DNA of 64,000 nt from Kutzneria sp. CA-103260 (GTDB lineage Bacteria; Actinomycetota; Actinomycetes; Mycobacteriales; Pseudonocardiaceae): the NCBI RefSeq assembly GCF_018263855.1, contig NZ_CP073318.1:9114001-9178000 (forward strand), read 5' to 3'. The position numbers and the translations under genes are program-made. The stretch's first letter is position 1; each line of letters starts with the position of its first letter. The notes under the pieces were generated by a model. That model was not told the DNA's origin and did no database searches. It was given only the letters and a program-made list of their open reading frames with translations. Shown in pieces: positions 43,258 through 52,298 of this stretch.

Positions 43258-44172
43258 GTGTTGACCGTTGACGCCGCAAGGATCGGCGAGCTGTTGTCGT
43301 TCGACGTGCTGGTGCCGACCCTGCGCACCGCGTTCGCGCACGGGCAGCGGGCCACCGTCGCACCGCAGGTGCACCGGCACCGGGTGGACAACGAACTCGA
43401 CGCCACCATGCTGCTCGGCGCCTCCTGGACCCGCAACTACCTCGGCGTCAAGGTGAGCACTGTCTTTCCCCGCAACGTGATCGCCGACCTGGAGTCGTTC
43501 TCGTCGACGTATCTGCTGTCACACGGGAGAACCGGGCACCCACTGGCGGTGATGGACGGCGGCGAGCTGACCCGGCGCGCCACCGCCGGTGTGTCCGCGC
43601 TCGCCGCCGGCTACCTGGCCCGGCCGGACACCAAAACATTGCTGGTGATCGGCGAAGACCGCTTCGCTCGGGCGGCGGCCCAGGCGTACCAGGCGGTTTT
43701 CGAGCTCGAACGGCTGCTCGTGCTCGGGGACACCCTGGGCTTCGTCTGCGACGGCGTGATGGTGGCGGCGGTCACAGATCTCCGAGCGGCCCTTGCTGCC
43801 GCCGACGCAGTGGTGTGCGCCACAGTGGCCACCTCGACGCCGGTGTTGCCCGGGGCGTGGGTCAAACCGGGCACTTTCGTGCACCTCGCGGGAAGTTTCA
43901 CCCCGTACACAAGGGAAGGCGATGATGCCCTCATCGCCGACGCGTCGGTTTTCCTCGACACGTCAACGGCCCTGACCGAATCCGGTGACCTGGCCCAGTC
44001 GGCCGCCGCCGGCGTCGTCGCCAAAATCCGCGGCACCCTGTTCGACCTGTGCGCGGGCCTGGCGGTGGGGCGTCAGGAGGAGGGCGAGGTCACGCTGCTC
44101 AAGTCGATCGGCACGGCGATCGCGGACCTCGCCACCGCGGCTGTGGTCCACACCTCTGTACCCTCGCAGTGA
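43258..44172 (+). CDS. Ornithine cyclodeaminase/mu-crystallin family protein
   Basis: 304 residues from a GTG. Family features: VAPQVHRHRVD ... TMLLGASWTRNYLGVKVSTVFPRN, GHPLAVMDGGELTRRATAGVSALAAGYLARPDTKTLLVIG, and CATVATSTPVLPGAWVKPGTFVHLAGSFTP. The Rossmann loop reads IGEDRFARAA instead of GxGxQA, so cofactor binding may be altered. Members are NAD(P)-dependent imine reductases, cyclodeaminases or dehydrogenases. It lies 30 bp after the deacetylase gene, so possibly the same operon. Confidence 0.85.
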   Translation: MLTVDAARIGELLSFDVLVPTLRTAFAHGQRATVAPQVHRHRVDNELDATMLLGASWTRNYLGVKVSTVFPRNVIADLESFSSTYLLSHGRTGHPLAVMDGGELTRRATAGVSALAAGYLARPDTKTLLVIGEDRFARAAAQAYQAVFELERLLVLGDTLGFVCDGVMVAAVTDLRAALAAADAVVCATVATSTPVLPGAWVKPGTFVHLAGSFTPYTREGDDALIADASVFLDTSTALTESGDLAQSAAAGVVAKIRGTLFDLCAGLAVGRQEEGEVTLLKSIGTAIADLATAAVVHTSVPSQ

Positions 44173-44335
44173 GAGAGTCGGTTCACACCGCCGTCGTCGA
44201 CGGGCAGGGGGCGTCCTGCCCGCCATGTAGCCTGGGCCATTGCAACCAGCCTGGTCCTGACGGCGTCTGAACAGCATTCGGGGACCGGAACAGTTCCGGT
44301 GGTGCGGGCGTGGGCGTCAGGAGGTGGTTGGTCGC

Positions 44336-45844
44336 ATGGCGGGCGTAGGCGCGCGGATTGCCCTCATCGGAGGCAAGAGCGTGGTCGCGGCGGTGTCGCT
44401 GCTGGTGCTGGGGGCCACGTATTACGGCTGGTCGACGATCTCCAACGCGGAAGCGAGCGTCTCGCACGCGGACGTGATCGACAAAACGGCCACGCCCAAG
44501 ACGCCGGGTCAGGACATGAACATCCTGCTCGTCGGCATGGACAGCCGCACCGACGCGCACGGCTTGCCGCTGGCCAAGAACCTGCTCGACTCGCTGCACG
44601 CGGGCCCCGACGACGGCGAGATCGAGACCGACACGCTGATCGTGGTGCACGTGCCCGGCGATGGCACAGCCGCGTCGGCCTTCTCCATTCCCCGTGACTC
44701 GTACGTCTCGATCGCCGGCGAGAACGTCAAGAGCAAAATCAATTCGGCGTTCGGCTACGGCTATCACGAAGCCGAGGCCGACCTGAAGAAGCAGGGCGTG
44801 ACCGACCAGCAGAAGCTGACGCTCGGCGCCATGGACGGCGGCCGCCAGAAGACCATCAAGACCGTCGAACAGCTCACCGGCGTCGGCATCGACCACTACG
44901 CCGAGGTCAACCTGTTCGGCTTCGCGCAGATCAGCGACGCCATCGGCGGCGTGCCGGTGTGCCTGCTGCACGACACGTCCGACGACCTGTCCGGCGCCAA
45001 CTTCAAGGCCGGCCCGCAGACCGTGCAGGGCCTGACCGCGCTGCAGTTCGTCCGGCAGCGGCACGGCCTGATCAACGAGCTGGACCGCGAGCACCGGCAG
45101 CAGGCCTTCCTGGCCTCGTTGGCGCACCAGATGCTGTCCACCGGCGTGCTCACCAACCCGGCCAAGCTCAACGACATCATCAAGGCGGTGACCAACTCGG
45201 TCGTCGTCGACTCCGGCTGGCAGCTGCTCGAGTTCGCCGGCGAGATGCAGGGCCTGACCGGCGGCAGCATCACCTTCAACACCATGCCCGTGGCCAACGT
45301 CGACGGCCGCCTCAGCAACGGCGACAACGTCGTGCTGGTCTCGCCCAACGACGTGCAGAACTGGGTCAAGGCGCTGTTCAGCAAGGTCGGCAAGCAGCCG
45401 GAGACCAGCACCACGGGGCCGACCACGACAACCGCGCCCAACGCCAACGCGTCGACCCTCGTCGACGTGAGCAACGCCAGCTCCCAGAGCGGGCTCGCCG
45501 GCCGGGTGTCGGAGCTGCTCGTCGGGCAGGGCTACGGCAAGGGCGACGTGCTCACCGCCAACGCCAAGCGTGCCACCTCGCTGGTCGAGTACTCCGCCGC
45601 CGACAAGGCTTCCGCGCAGAAGGTCGCCACCGCGCTCGGTGACCTGCCGATTGCGGTCAGTTCCACGGTGTCGCCCGGACACGTGCTCGTGCTGCTCGGC
45701 AACGCCTACCACGGGCCGGGGTCCAGCGCCTCCCAGGGCTTGGCCGGCGGCGCCCAGATGAAGCTCGCGCCGTCCACTCCCACCACGACCGCGACGCCGG
45801 ACCGCCCGCAGATCGACGCCAGCGGAGTCACCTGCATCCCTTAA
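44336..45844 (+). CDS. LytR-CpsA-Psr (LCP) cell-wall glycopolymer ligase with LytR_C domain
   Basis: 502 residues from the ATG at 44336 (CAGGAGG upstream; a GTG at 44324 overlaps that site). N-terminal membrane helix, about 8-30, then the LCP domain (NILLVGMDSR, DTLIVVHVPGDGTAASAFSIPRDSYV, KINSAFGYGY, FVRQRHGLINELDREHRQQAFL) with the conserved Asp and Arg residues. A Thr/Pro linker leads to a LytR_C domain (LVDVSNASSQSGLAGRVSELLVGQGY). It attaches teichoic acid-like or arabinogalactan polymers to peptidoglycan on the outer face. Confidence 0.93.
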   Translation: MAGVGARIALIGGKSVVAAVSLLVLGATYYGWSTISNAEASVSHADVIDKTATPKTPGQDMNILLVGMDSRTDAHGLPLAKNLLDSLHAGPDDGEIETDTLIVVHVPGDGTAASAFSIPRDSYVSIAGENVKSKINSAFGYGYHEAEADLKKQGVTDQQKLTLGAMDGGRQKTIKTVEQLTGVGIDHYAEVNLFGFAQISDAIGGVPVCLLHDTSDDLSGANFKAGPQTVQGLTALQFVRQRHGLINELDREHRQQAFLASLAHQMLSTGVLTNPAKLNDIIKAVTNSVVVDSGWQLLEFAGEMQGLTGGSITFNTMPVANVDGRLSNGDNVVLVSPNDVQNWVKALFSKVGKQPETSTTGPTTTTAPNANASTLVDVSNASSQSGLAGRVSELLVGQGYGKGDVLTANAKRATSLVEYSAADKASAQKVATALGDLPIAVSSTVSPGHVLVLLGNAYHGPGSSASQGLAGGAQMKLAPSTPTTTATPDRPQIDASGVTCIP

Positions 45845-45963
45845 TCGGTGGCGTTCGCGCCGCCGGCACGGTCACCATGGTCGACTGTGACCGAGCTTGC
45901 GAGGGCACCATTGAGCACAGCGGCCTTGGTCGCAGACTCGCCGAGCGCTAGCGAGGTGGGACT

Positions 45964-47214
45964 GTGACTGTTCTCGACCTGAGTCCGTGGCGGACCTCGC
46001 GCGACTACCGACTGCTGTGGTCGTCGGGCGCGATCTCGATGCTGGGCAGCTTCATCACGTACGTGACGGTGCCGCTCCAGGTCAAGCAGCTCACCGACTC
46101 GTACATCGCGGTCGGCGTGATCGGCGTGGTCGAGCTGGTGCCGATGATCGTGTTCGGACTCTACGGCGGCGCGCTGGCCGACGCGTTCGACCGGGGCCGG
46201 ATCGTGCTGCTCACTGAGATCGGGCTCGGCCTGCTGTCGTTGCTGCTGCTGGTCAACGCCCTGCTGCCGAACCCGATGCTGTGGCTGGTCTATGTCGTCG
46301 GCGCCGGGGCCGCCGCGCTCGGCGCGATACAGCGGCCGGCGCTGGACGCGTTGCTGCCACGGGTCGTGCCCCGTGAGCAGATGAGTGCCGCGCTCGCGTT
46401 GAGCTCCGTCCGTTTCAGCGTCGGCGCGATCATCGGGCCCGCGATCGGCGGCCTGATCGCCGCCACGTTCGGCGTGTCCGTCGCCTACGGATGTGACGTG
46501 CTGTCGTTCGCCCTGGCGGTTTCCCTGCTGTGGCGGCTGAAAGCCGTGCCGCCACCGTCCGATGCGGACAAACCGTCGCTGGCCGGCATCTTGGAGGGCC
46601 TGCGGTACGCCGGCAGCCGGCCCGAGCTGCTGGGAACGTACCTTGTGGACATCGCCGCCATGGTGCTGGCCATGCCCAACGCCGTTTTCCCTTTCCTGGC
46701 CGACGAACTCGGCGCGCCGTGGGCACTGGGCATGATGTACGCGGCCACCTCTGTCGGCGCCCTGGTCGTGACCGTCACCAGCGGCTGGATGTCCAAAGTG
46801 CACCGTCACGGGCTGGCCGTCGCGCTGGCGGCCGGAGCGTGGGGCCTGGCGATGGCCGGCGCCGGCTGGTCCGGACCGGTCTGGCTCGTCCTGTTCTTCC
46901 TGGCTCTGGCCGGCGCGGCCGACTGCGTCAGCGGCCTTTTCCGTATGACCATGTGGAATCAGACCATTCCGGACAACCTGCGGGGCCGGCTGGCCGGCAT
47001 CGAACTGCTCAGCTACACCGCCGGCCCGCAGCTGTCGCAGATCCGCGCCGGCGGCGTCGCCGCGCTGATCGGCGTGCGCCCCGCGATCTGGACCGGCGGC
47101 CTCGCCTGCGTCGCCGCCGTGCTCTGTTCGACGGGACTGTCCGGATTCATCCGATACGACGAAAAAGCCTGGCCGAACGGGCAGGAGTCCATCGCGCCAG
47201 TCGATCGGGGGTAG
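45964..47214 (+). CDS. MFS transporter (EntS/MFS_3 exporter type)
   Basis: 416 residues from a GTG (AGGTGGG upstream), about 12 membrane helices. It starts with WRTSRDYRLLWSSGAISMLGSFITYVTVPLQVKQLT, the typical MFS_3 beginning, then ELVPMIVFGLYGGALADAFDRGRIVLLTE (motif A-like) and NRRLAGIELL-type RGRLAGIELLSYTAGPQL in the second half. Relatives export siderophores, antibiotics or macrolides. Substrate unknown; it stands between a cell-wall ligase gene and a protease gene. Confidence 0.9.
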   Translation: MTVLDLSPWRTSRDYRLLWSSGAISMLGSFITYVTVPLQVKQLTDSYIAVGVIGVVELVPMIVFGLYGGALADAFDRGRIVLLTEIGLGLLSLLLLVNALLPNPMLWLVYVVGAGAAALGAIQRPALDALLPRVVPREQMSAALALSSVRFSVGAIIGPAIGGLIAATFGVSVAYGCDVLSFALAVSLLWRLKAVPPPSDADKPSLAGILEGLRYAGSRPELLGTYLVDIAAMVLAMPNAVFPFLADELGAPWALGMMYAATSVGALVVTVTSGWMSKVHRHGLAVALAAGAWGLAMAGAGWSGPVWLVLFFLALAGAADCVSGLFRMTMWNQTIPDNLRGRLAGIELLSYTAGPQLSQIRAGGVAALIGVRPAIWTGGLACVAAVLCSTGLSGFIRYDEKAWPNGQESIAPVDRG

Positions 47215-47274
47215 ACGGGCCGACGCGCGGCAGCAGAGGATGCGGCTCTCTAAGCGTAGATTGGGGAGGCTCAC

Positions 47275-50200
47275 GTGAGAACGAGCAGAGCCGTCGCGCC
47301 CGCCGTAGTGACGGCGGCCGCCGCGGTGTTCGTGGCGATGATCGCGCCGGCCCAGGCCATCGCGGCCAACGCCGCCGCCGTCGCCGACGACCAGGCCGCG
47401 CCGCAGAACGTCATCGTGGTGATGCGCGACCAGCACCCGGACCTCAAGCCCAAGGTGCAGACCGACCAGCGCTCCGCCGCCGTCAGCAGCGACCAGAACC
47501 CGGTCGTGCAGGACCTTTCCACGCACGGCGCCACCGACGTCAAGCAGTTCGACACCGTCAGCGCCGTCGCCGCCAAGGTCAAGCCGTCCGAGGCAGATCG
47601 CTTGCGGGCCAACCCGAACGTCGCCGCCGTCGTGCCGGACATGACGTTCTATCCACAGCAGACGGCCACCGATCTCAAGCCCAGCCAGCAGATCTGCCCG
47701 GCCGACCCGAGCAAGCCGCTGCTGGAGCCGGAGGCGCTCGACCTCACCCACACCACCCAGGCGCAATCCACCGTCACCGGCAAGGGCGTGAAGGTCGCGT
47801 TCCTCGCCGACGGCATCGACACCAACAACCCCGAGTTCATCCGCCCCGACGGCAGCCACGTCTTCACCGACTACCAGGACTTCTCCGGTGACGGCGTGCA
47901 CGACTCCAGCGGCGGCGGCGAGGCCTTCGGCGACGCCAGTTCCATTGCCGCGCAAGGCACTCGCACCTACGACTTGTCGACCGAGCTCCCTTACTCCGGC
48001 CTGCCCAAGGGCTGCGACATCAAGATCCGGGGCTTCGCGCCGGACGTGTCGCTGGTCGGCATCAAGATCTTCGGCCAGACCGGCACCTCCACCTCGTCCA
48101 TCCTGCGCGGCATCGACTACGCGGTGAACCACGACAAGGTGGACATCCTCAGCGAGTCCTTCGGCGGCAACCCGTACCCGGACCCGACCACCGACCCGGT
48201 GACGCTGGCCGATGACGCCGCCGTGGCCGCGGGCGTCACCGTCGTGGCCTCCTCCGGCGACTCCGGCATCTCCGGCACCATCGGCTCGCCGGCCAGCAGC
48301 ACGCAGATCATCGCCGTCGGCGCCACCACCGCCATGCGGCTCAACGCCCAGGCCTACGGCTATCCCGGCTGGACCAGCGACAACATCACCGGTCTGTCCT
48401 CCGGTGGCCCCACCTTCAACGGCAAGGTGCCTGACCTGGTCGCCCCCGGCTACGGCGGTATGGCCGCGTGCACCGTCGACCCCCGCTGGGACGACTGCAC
48501 CAGCGCCACCGAGGCCTTCGGCGGCACCAGCCAGTCCGCGCCCTTCGTCGCCGGCGCCGCCGCCCTGGTGATCCAGGCCTACGAGCAGGCCCACCACGGC
48601 ACCCGGCCGTCGCCCGACCTGGTCAAGCGTTTGCTGACCGGCACCGCCACCGACCTGAACGTGCCCGCCGACCAGCAGGGCGCCGGGCTGCTCAACAGCG
48701 ACGCCGCCGTCAAGGCCGCGCTCGGCCAGGGCGGTCTCGTGCCGTCCGTGGACCAGGTCAGCCTCAGCGGCAAGGCCGGCACCAGTCAGCACACCTCGAT
48801 CACCCTGACCAACACCAGCAACCGGCCCCAGGTCGTCACCGACACGTCCCGGACCGTCGGCGCCACCACCTTCACCGACGCCCGGACCATCGGCATCACG
48901 GCGCCGTCCTCTTCGGACAAACTGCCGGCCGAGGGCGCCCTGGCCGCCGCGCCCGTGACCTTCACCGTGCCGCCCGGCACGCCGCTGCTGGACGCCACCA
49001 TGGTGTGGCCCGGCACCCAGAGCTCCGGCCAGCTGTCGGTGATCCTCGTCGACCCGGCCGGCAAGTACGTGCAGCAGTCCTACGACTACGGCTTCGCCGA
49101 CAACCAGTACATCACCGTGCACGACCCGGTTCCCGGCAAGTGGACCGCGAAGATCGTGTGGAGCAACGGCCGGGCCCACCTCCAGGAGCCCCCGCTCACC
49201 CCGGGTTCCTTCCGGGGCAACGCATCCATCGAGTTCGTCGGCAAGAAGTTCGCCTCCGCCGGCATCACCGGCACCCCGGCTCGGGTCATCCCGGCCGGCG
49301 GCTCGGCCCGGTTCGACTTCACCGTGCCGCTGCCCGCCACCGCCGGCGACGTGACCTCGTCCGTCCAGTTCGACTCCCTCGGCGGCTCGCACCTGAGCGT
49401 GCCGGTCAACGCCCGGGCCCTCATCCCGGCCGTTCCGGGGCAGGACAACAAGTTCTCCGTCAACGTCATCGGCGGCGTCGGCCGCGGCTTCGGCGGCGGG
49501 CAGGGCTTCTACCTCGACGTGCCCGGCGGGCACAAGAGCCTCACCGTCGACCTCGCCGCCCCCGACTCCGGCACCCCGCTGGAGTTCTACCTCGTCAGCC
49601 CGGACGGGCAGATGCTCTCCGGCGACGTGAACGCCACCGAGGGCACGTGGAACGACTCCTCGACGCGGACCGCCAACGGCGGCAGCAGCCTCACCGTCGA
49701 CCAGCCGCTCGCCGGCCGCTGGCAGCTGCTGGTGATCCTCACCAACCCGGTCAGCGGCAAGGAGTTCAGCGAGCAGGTCAGCGGCAAGGTCCGCTTCGAC
49801 GCCAGCACCGCCAAGGCCAGCGGCCTGCCCGCCGGCGGCTCGATCAAGTCCGGCAGCACCGTGACCGCGTCCGTAGACGTCACCAACACCGGGCTGACCG
49901 GTCAGTGGTTCTTCCTCGACCCCCGGCTCGCCGGCCAGGCCAAGGTCGACCTCACCCCGACCGACGGTGTCACCTCGCTGAAGCTGCCGCTGCACACCAG
50001 CGACACCGCGCCGCCGAGCTACCTCGTTCCGCCGCACACCAGCAAGCTGTCCTCGACCGTCACCGCTTCGCTCCCGGTCGACCTGGACATCTACGCCATC
50101 AAGGGCGCGCCGGAGAAGCTGGCCCTGGCCACCAACCGGCCCGACCACGCCGTCACCGACACCGCGTCGGCCAACCAGCTGGCGACGGGGACGTGGGGCA

Positions 50201-50520
50201 CCGACGTGCAGGCCATCGGGCCCTTCCCGAACGGCTCGCCCGCCGGCACCGCGAAGATCTCCGCCAACGCCGTCACCGCCCCCTTCGACCCGTGGTTCTC
50301 GTCCGAGACCGGTGATTTCTGGCAGCACACCGTCGCCGGCCCCGCCGCCACGCCGGTCTTCATCCCGGCCGGCGCCACCCGCACCATCAAGATCACCCTC
50401 AAGCCGACCGGCCCGGCCGGCACCGCCGTGCGCGGCACCGTGTACGTCGACACCTTCAACCCGCTCATCGGTCAGGGCTCCGAACTGACCGGCATCCCCT
50501 ACAGCTACACCGTCAGCTGA
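47275..50520 (+). CDS. Secreted S8/S53-like serine peptidase, large
   Basis: 1081 residues. Signal peptide (1-31), I9-like propeptide (ending near VAAVVPDMTFYPQQ), then a subtilase fold: Asp179 in VAFLADGID and nucleophile Ser419 in FGGTSQSAPFVAGAAALV. The place where the catalytic HGTHVAG would be reads FGDASSIAAQGTR, with no His, and the oxyanion region VASSGDSG is the sedolisin (S53) form. The C-terminal half (500-1081) is beta-sandwich, Fn3/PPC-like, and probably binds cell wall or substrate. A strong GGGGAGG precedes the GTG. It ends at a 16 bp terminator. Confidence 0.85.
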   Translation: MRTSRAVAPAVVTAAAAVFVAMIAPAQAIAANAAAVADDQAAPQNVIVVMRDQHPDLKPKVQTDQRSAAVSSDQNPVVQDLSTHGATDVKQFDTVSAVAAKVKPSEADRLRANPNVAAVVPDMTFYPQQTATDLKPSQQICPADPSKPLLEPEALDLTHTTQAQSTVTGKGVKVAFLADGIDTNNPEFIRPDGSHVFTDYQDFSGDGVHDSSGGGEAFGDASSIAAQGTRTYDLSTELPYSGLPKGCDIKIRGFAPDVSLVGIKIFGQTGTSTSSILRGIDYAVNHDKVDILSESFGGNPYPDPTTDPVTLADDAAVAAGVTVVASSGDSGISGTIGSPASSTQIIAVGATTAMRLNAQAYGYPGWTSDNITGLSSGGPTFNGKVPDLVAPGYGGMAACTVDPRWDDCTSATEAFGGTSQSAPFVAGAAALVIQAYEQAHHGTRPSPDLVKRLLTGTATDLNVPADQQGAGLLNSDAAVKAALGQGGLVPSVDQVSLSGKAGTSQHTSITLTNTSNRPQVVTDTSRTVGATTFTDARTIGITAPSSSDKLPAEGALAAAPVTFTVPPGTPLLDATMVWPGTQSSGQLSVILVDPAGKYVQQSYDYGFADNQYITVHDPVPGKWTAKIVWSNGRAHLQEPPLTPGSFRGNASIEFVGKKFASAGITGTPARVIPAGGSARFDFTVPLPATAGDVTSSVQFDSLGGSHLSVPVNARALIPAVPGQDNKFSVNVIGGVGRGFGGGQGFYLDVPGGHKSLTVDLAAPDSGTPLEFYLVSPDGQMLSGDVNATEGTWNDSSTRTANGGSSLTVDQPLAGRWQLLVILTNPVSGKEFSEQVSGKVRFDASTAKASGLPAGGSIKSGSTVTASVDVTNTGLTGQWFFLDPRLAGQAKVDLTPTDGVTSLKLPLHTSDTAPPSYLVPPHTSKLSSTVTASLPVDLDIYAIKGAPEKLALATNRPDHAVTDTASANQLATGTWGTDVQAIGPFPNGSPAGTAKISANAVTAPFDPWFSSETGDFWQHTVAGPAATPVFIPAGATRTIKITLKPTGPAGTAVRGTVYVDTFNPLIGQGSELTGIPYSYTVS

Positions 50521-50529
50521 TCGAGTGAA

Positions 50530-50566
50530 GTCATCGCCGCACCGGCCACGCCGGTGCGGCGATGAC
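50530..50566 (+). terminator. Terminator of the peptidase gene
   Basis: A perfect 16 bp stem (arm GTCATCGCCGCACCGG) with the 5 nt loop CCACG, 9 nt after the stop codon. It also insulates the next gene, whose start is 35 nt further on. Confidence 0.9.
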
Positions 50567-50600
50567 ACCCCATGCCACCTGCTTTACCTAAACTCCGCCC

Positions 50601-51662
50601 GTGTCCAAGGCTGCGGCTCTGCTCGTCGGCGTCATCTCTGCTGCAACGCTCGCGCCCATCTCCAGTGCGCAGGCATTGCCGACCCCAGCCGCGCGCACCT
50701 CTGCCGCAACGCTCGCACCGATCTCGACTGCGCCAACCTGCCGCGAAGTCGTCATCCCGGTGACCATGCCGCTGGCCGGCACCCAGACCGTCGCCGGCTC
50801 TCTCTGCTGGTCCGGCGCCACGCCTTCGCCCACCGTGCAGATCCTGCTCGCCGGGGCCACGTACAACCGCTCGTACTGGGACTTCCCACAGCAGCCGGAC
50901 GTCTACTCCTACGTCCGCCGCGCCGTCGCCGCCGGTTACACCACGCTCGCCCTCGACCGCCCCGGCACCGGCGCCAGTTCCCACCCCTCCGGCGCACTGC
51001 TCACCAACGCCACCGAGGCCAGCGCGGTCCACCAAGTCGTCAACGCCGCTCGACTGGGCAAGCTCTCCTCGACGGCGTTCACGCGCGTCCTACTCGCCGG
51101 CCACTCCTACGGCTCCGTTGTCGCCTGGTACGAGGCCGCCACTTACTCCGACGTCGACGCACTGCTCATCAGCGGCATGGCCCACGAGGTCCAACCCGCG
51201 GCTGCCATCCCCGTGGCCGCCTCCCTCGTCCCCCAATCGAGTGACCCTCACTTCGCCGCCCGGCCCCTTGACCTCACCTACCTCACCACCCGCCCCGGTG
51301 CCCGTCAGGTCTTCTGGCACGGCGACCACGACGACCCCGCCGTCATCTCCGCCGACGAGGCCACCAAGGACACGGTCACCACCGCTGAGCTGGCCGACAC
51401 CCTCGTAGCCCAAGCCGCCCCCACCACCGACGACATCACCGTCCCCGTCCTCGTCGCCGCAGGCCAACAAGACCTCGCCTATGCCGCCGCCCTCGCCCAC
51501 GAGGCCGCGCACTACCCCCACTCCCCGTGCGTCACCACCCACCTCCAGCCCGACGCCGGCCACGACCTCAACCTCTCCCCACGCGCCCCCGACTGGTTCA
51601 CCGCTGTCCTCGCCTGGGCCATCCACGTCCTGGCCCCTACCGGTGCCCCACCCCGCTGCTGA
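50601..51662 (+). CDS. Secreted alpha/beta hydrolase
   Basis: 353 residues from a GTG. Signal peptide with an internal duplication: SAATLAPISSAQ and SAATLAPISTAP follow each other, also at DNA level. Hydrolase triad: Ser in LLAGHSYGSVVAW, Asp in AAGQQDLAYAAAL, His in LQPDAGHDLNL. Oxyanion-side sequence QILLAGATYNRSYWDF. Two Cys (TCREV, GSLCW) may form a disulfide. Relatives are exported lipases/esterases of unknown substrate. Expressed from its own promoter after a terminator. Confidence 0.85.
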   Translation: MSKAAALLVGVISAATLAPISSAQALPTPAARTSAATLAPISTAPTCREVVIPVTMPLAGTQTVAGSLCWSGATPSPTVQILLAGATYNRSYWDFPQQPDVYSYVRRAVAAGYTTLALDRPGTGASSHPSGALLTNATEASAVHQVVNAARLGKLSSTAFTRVLLAGHSYGSVVAWYEAATYSDVDALLISGMAHEVQPAAAIPVAASLVPQSSDPHFAARPLDLTYLTTRPGARQVFWHGDHDDPAVISADEATKDTVTTAELADTLVAQAAPTTDDITVPVLVAAGQQDLAYAAALAHEAAHYPHSPCVTTHLQPDAGHDLNLSPRAPDWFTAVLAWAIHVLAPTGAPPRC

Positions 51663-51724
51663 ACCTTGGCCTGTCCCTGCCGCGCGGGGACCGGGCCCCG
51701 GACCGGCGGGCCAGCATCCGGGTC

Positions 51725-52285
51725 ATGGCGAAACGGATTCCACCAGCGCTGGAGACACCGCTGTTGCTCATGGCGATCTTCGGCATGCTCGTGGCGGGGC
51801 CGGTGGCCTTTGTGGCCGTGATCGCCGGCTTCGGCGAACAGCGGGCCGCCGACAACACCTACGTCGTCGGCTTCGCGCACACCGGCGACGACTGCGGCCC
51901 CGAAGCCGTGAGCTTCGACGTCGTGGACGGCGCGCCGCTGGGCTGCGAGCCGGCCGCCATCCCGGCGGGTGGGCCCAGCCGGGCGAACTTCCCCGGCTTC
52001 ACCGACGAGCAGGACCGACAGGTGACCGATCTCGCGGCCCAGCTCGGCGCGGAGGGGCTGTGCCCGGCCGAGCAGCAGCAGATCCAGCGGATGGTCGACG
52101 GCTTCGCCGCGACCGTGCCCGAGTCCCGCCGCCCCCACTACGACGAGGGCGTCTCGGTCGAGCCGCTCTGGGGCGCCGGCCTGGCCTGGACCGGCGTCGG
52201 CGTGCTCATCGCTTGCGTGGTGGTCTACTCGCTGGCGTTCGGGCCGCCGCGATGCCTGGCCTGGGTGTGGCCTCTCCGCCGATGA
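51725..52285 (+). CDS. Two-pass membrane protein with an extracytoplasmic loop
   Basis: 186 residues from the ATG at 51725; the frame is open upstream but overlaps the hydrolase gene. One helix at about 13-37 (LLLMAIFGMLVAGPVAFVAVIAGF) and one at about 152-172 (GLAWTGVGVLIACVVVYSLAFG), with a 115-residue loop between them carrying Cys residues (DDCGPE, LGCEP, GLCPAEQ). No family recognised. Convergent with the GGDEF-EAL gene, 13 bp apart. Confidence 0.7.
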   Translation: MAKRIPPALETPLLLMAIFGMLVAGPVAFVAVIAGFGEQRAADNTYVVGFAHTGDDCGPEAVSFDVVDGAPLGCEPAAIPAGGPSRANFPGFTDEQDRQVTDLAAQLGAEGLCPAEQQQIQRMVDGFAATVPESRRPHYDEGVSVEPLWGAGLAWTGVGVLIACVVVYSLAFGPPRCLAWVWPLRR

Positions 52286-52298
52286 CGATGGCGTGCGA

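Noticed and set aside
45841..50568. 1575-codon open frame on the minus strand
   Set aside because: It is the mirror of the MFS and peptidase genes; its sequence is repetitive G/R/V/D-rich as expected from antisense of high-GC3 DNA, with no domain.
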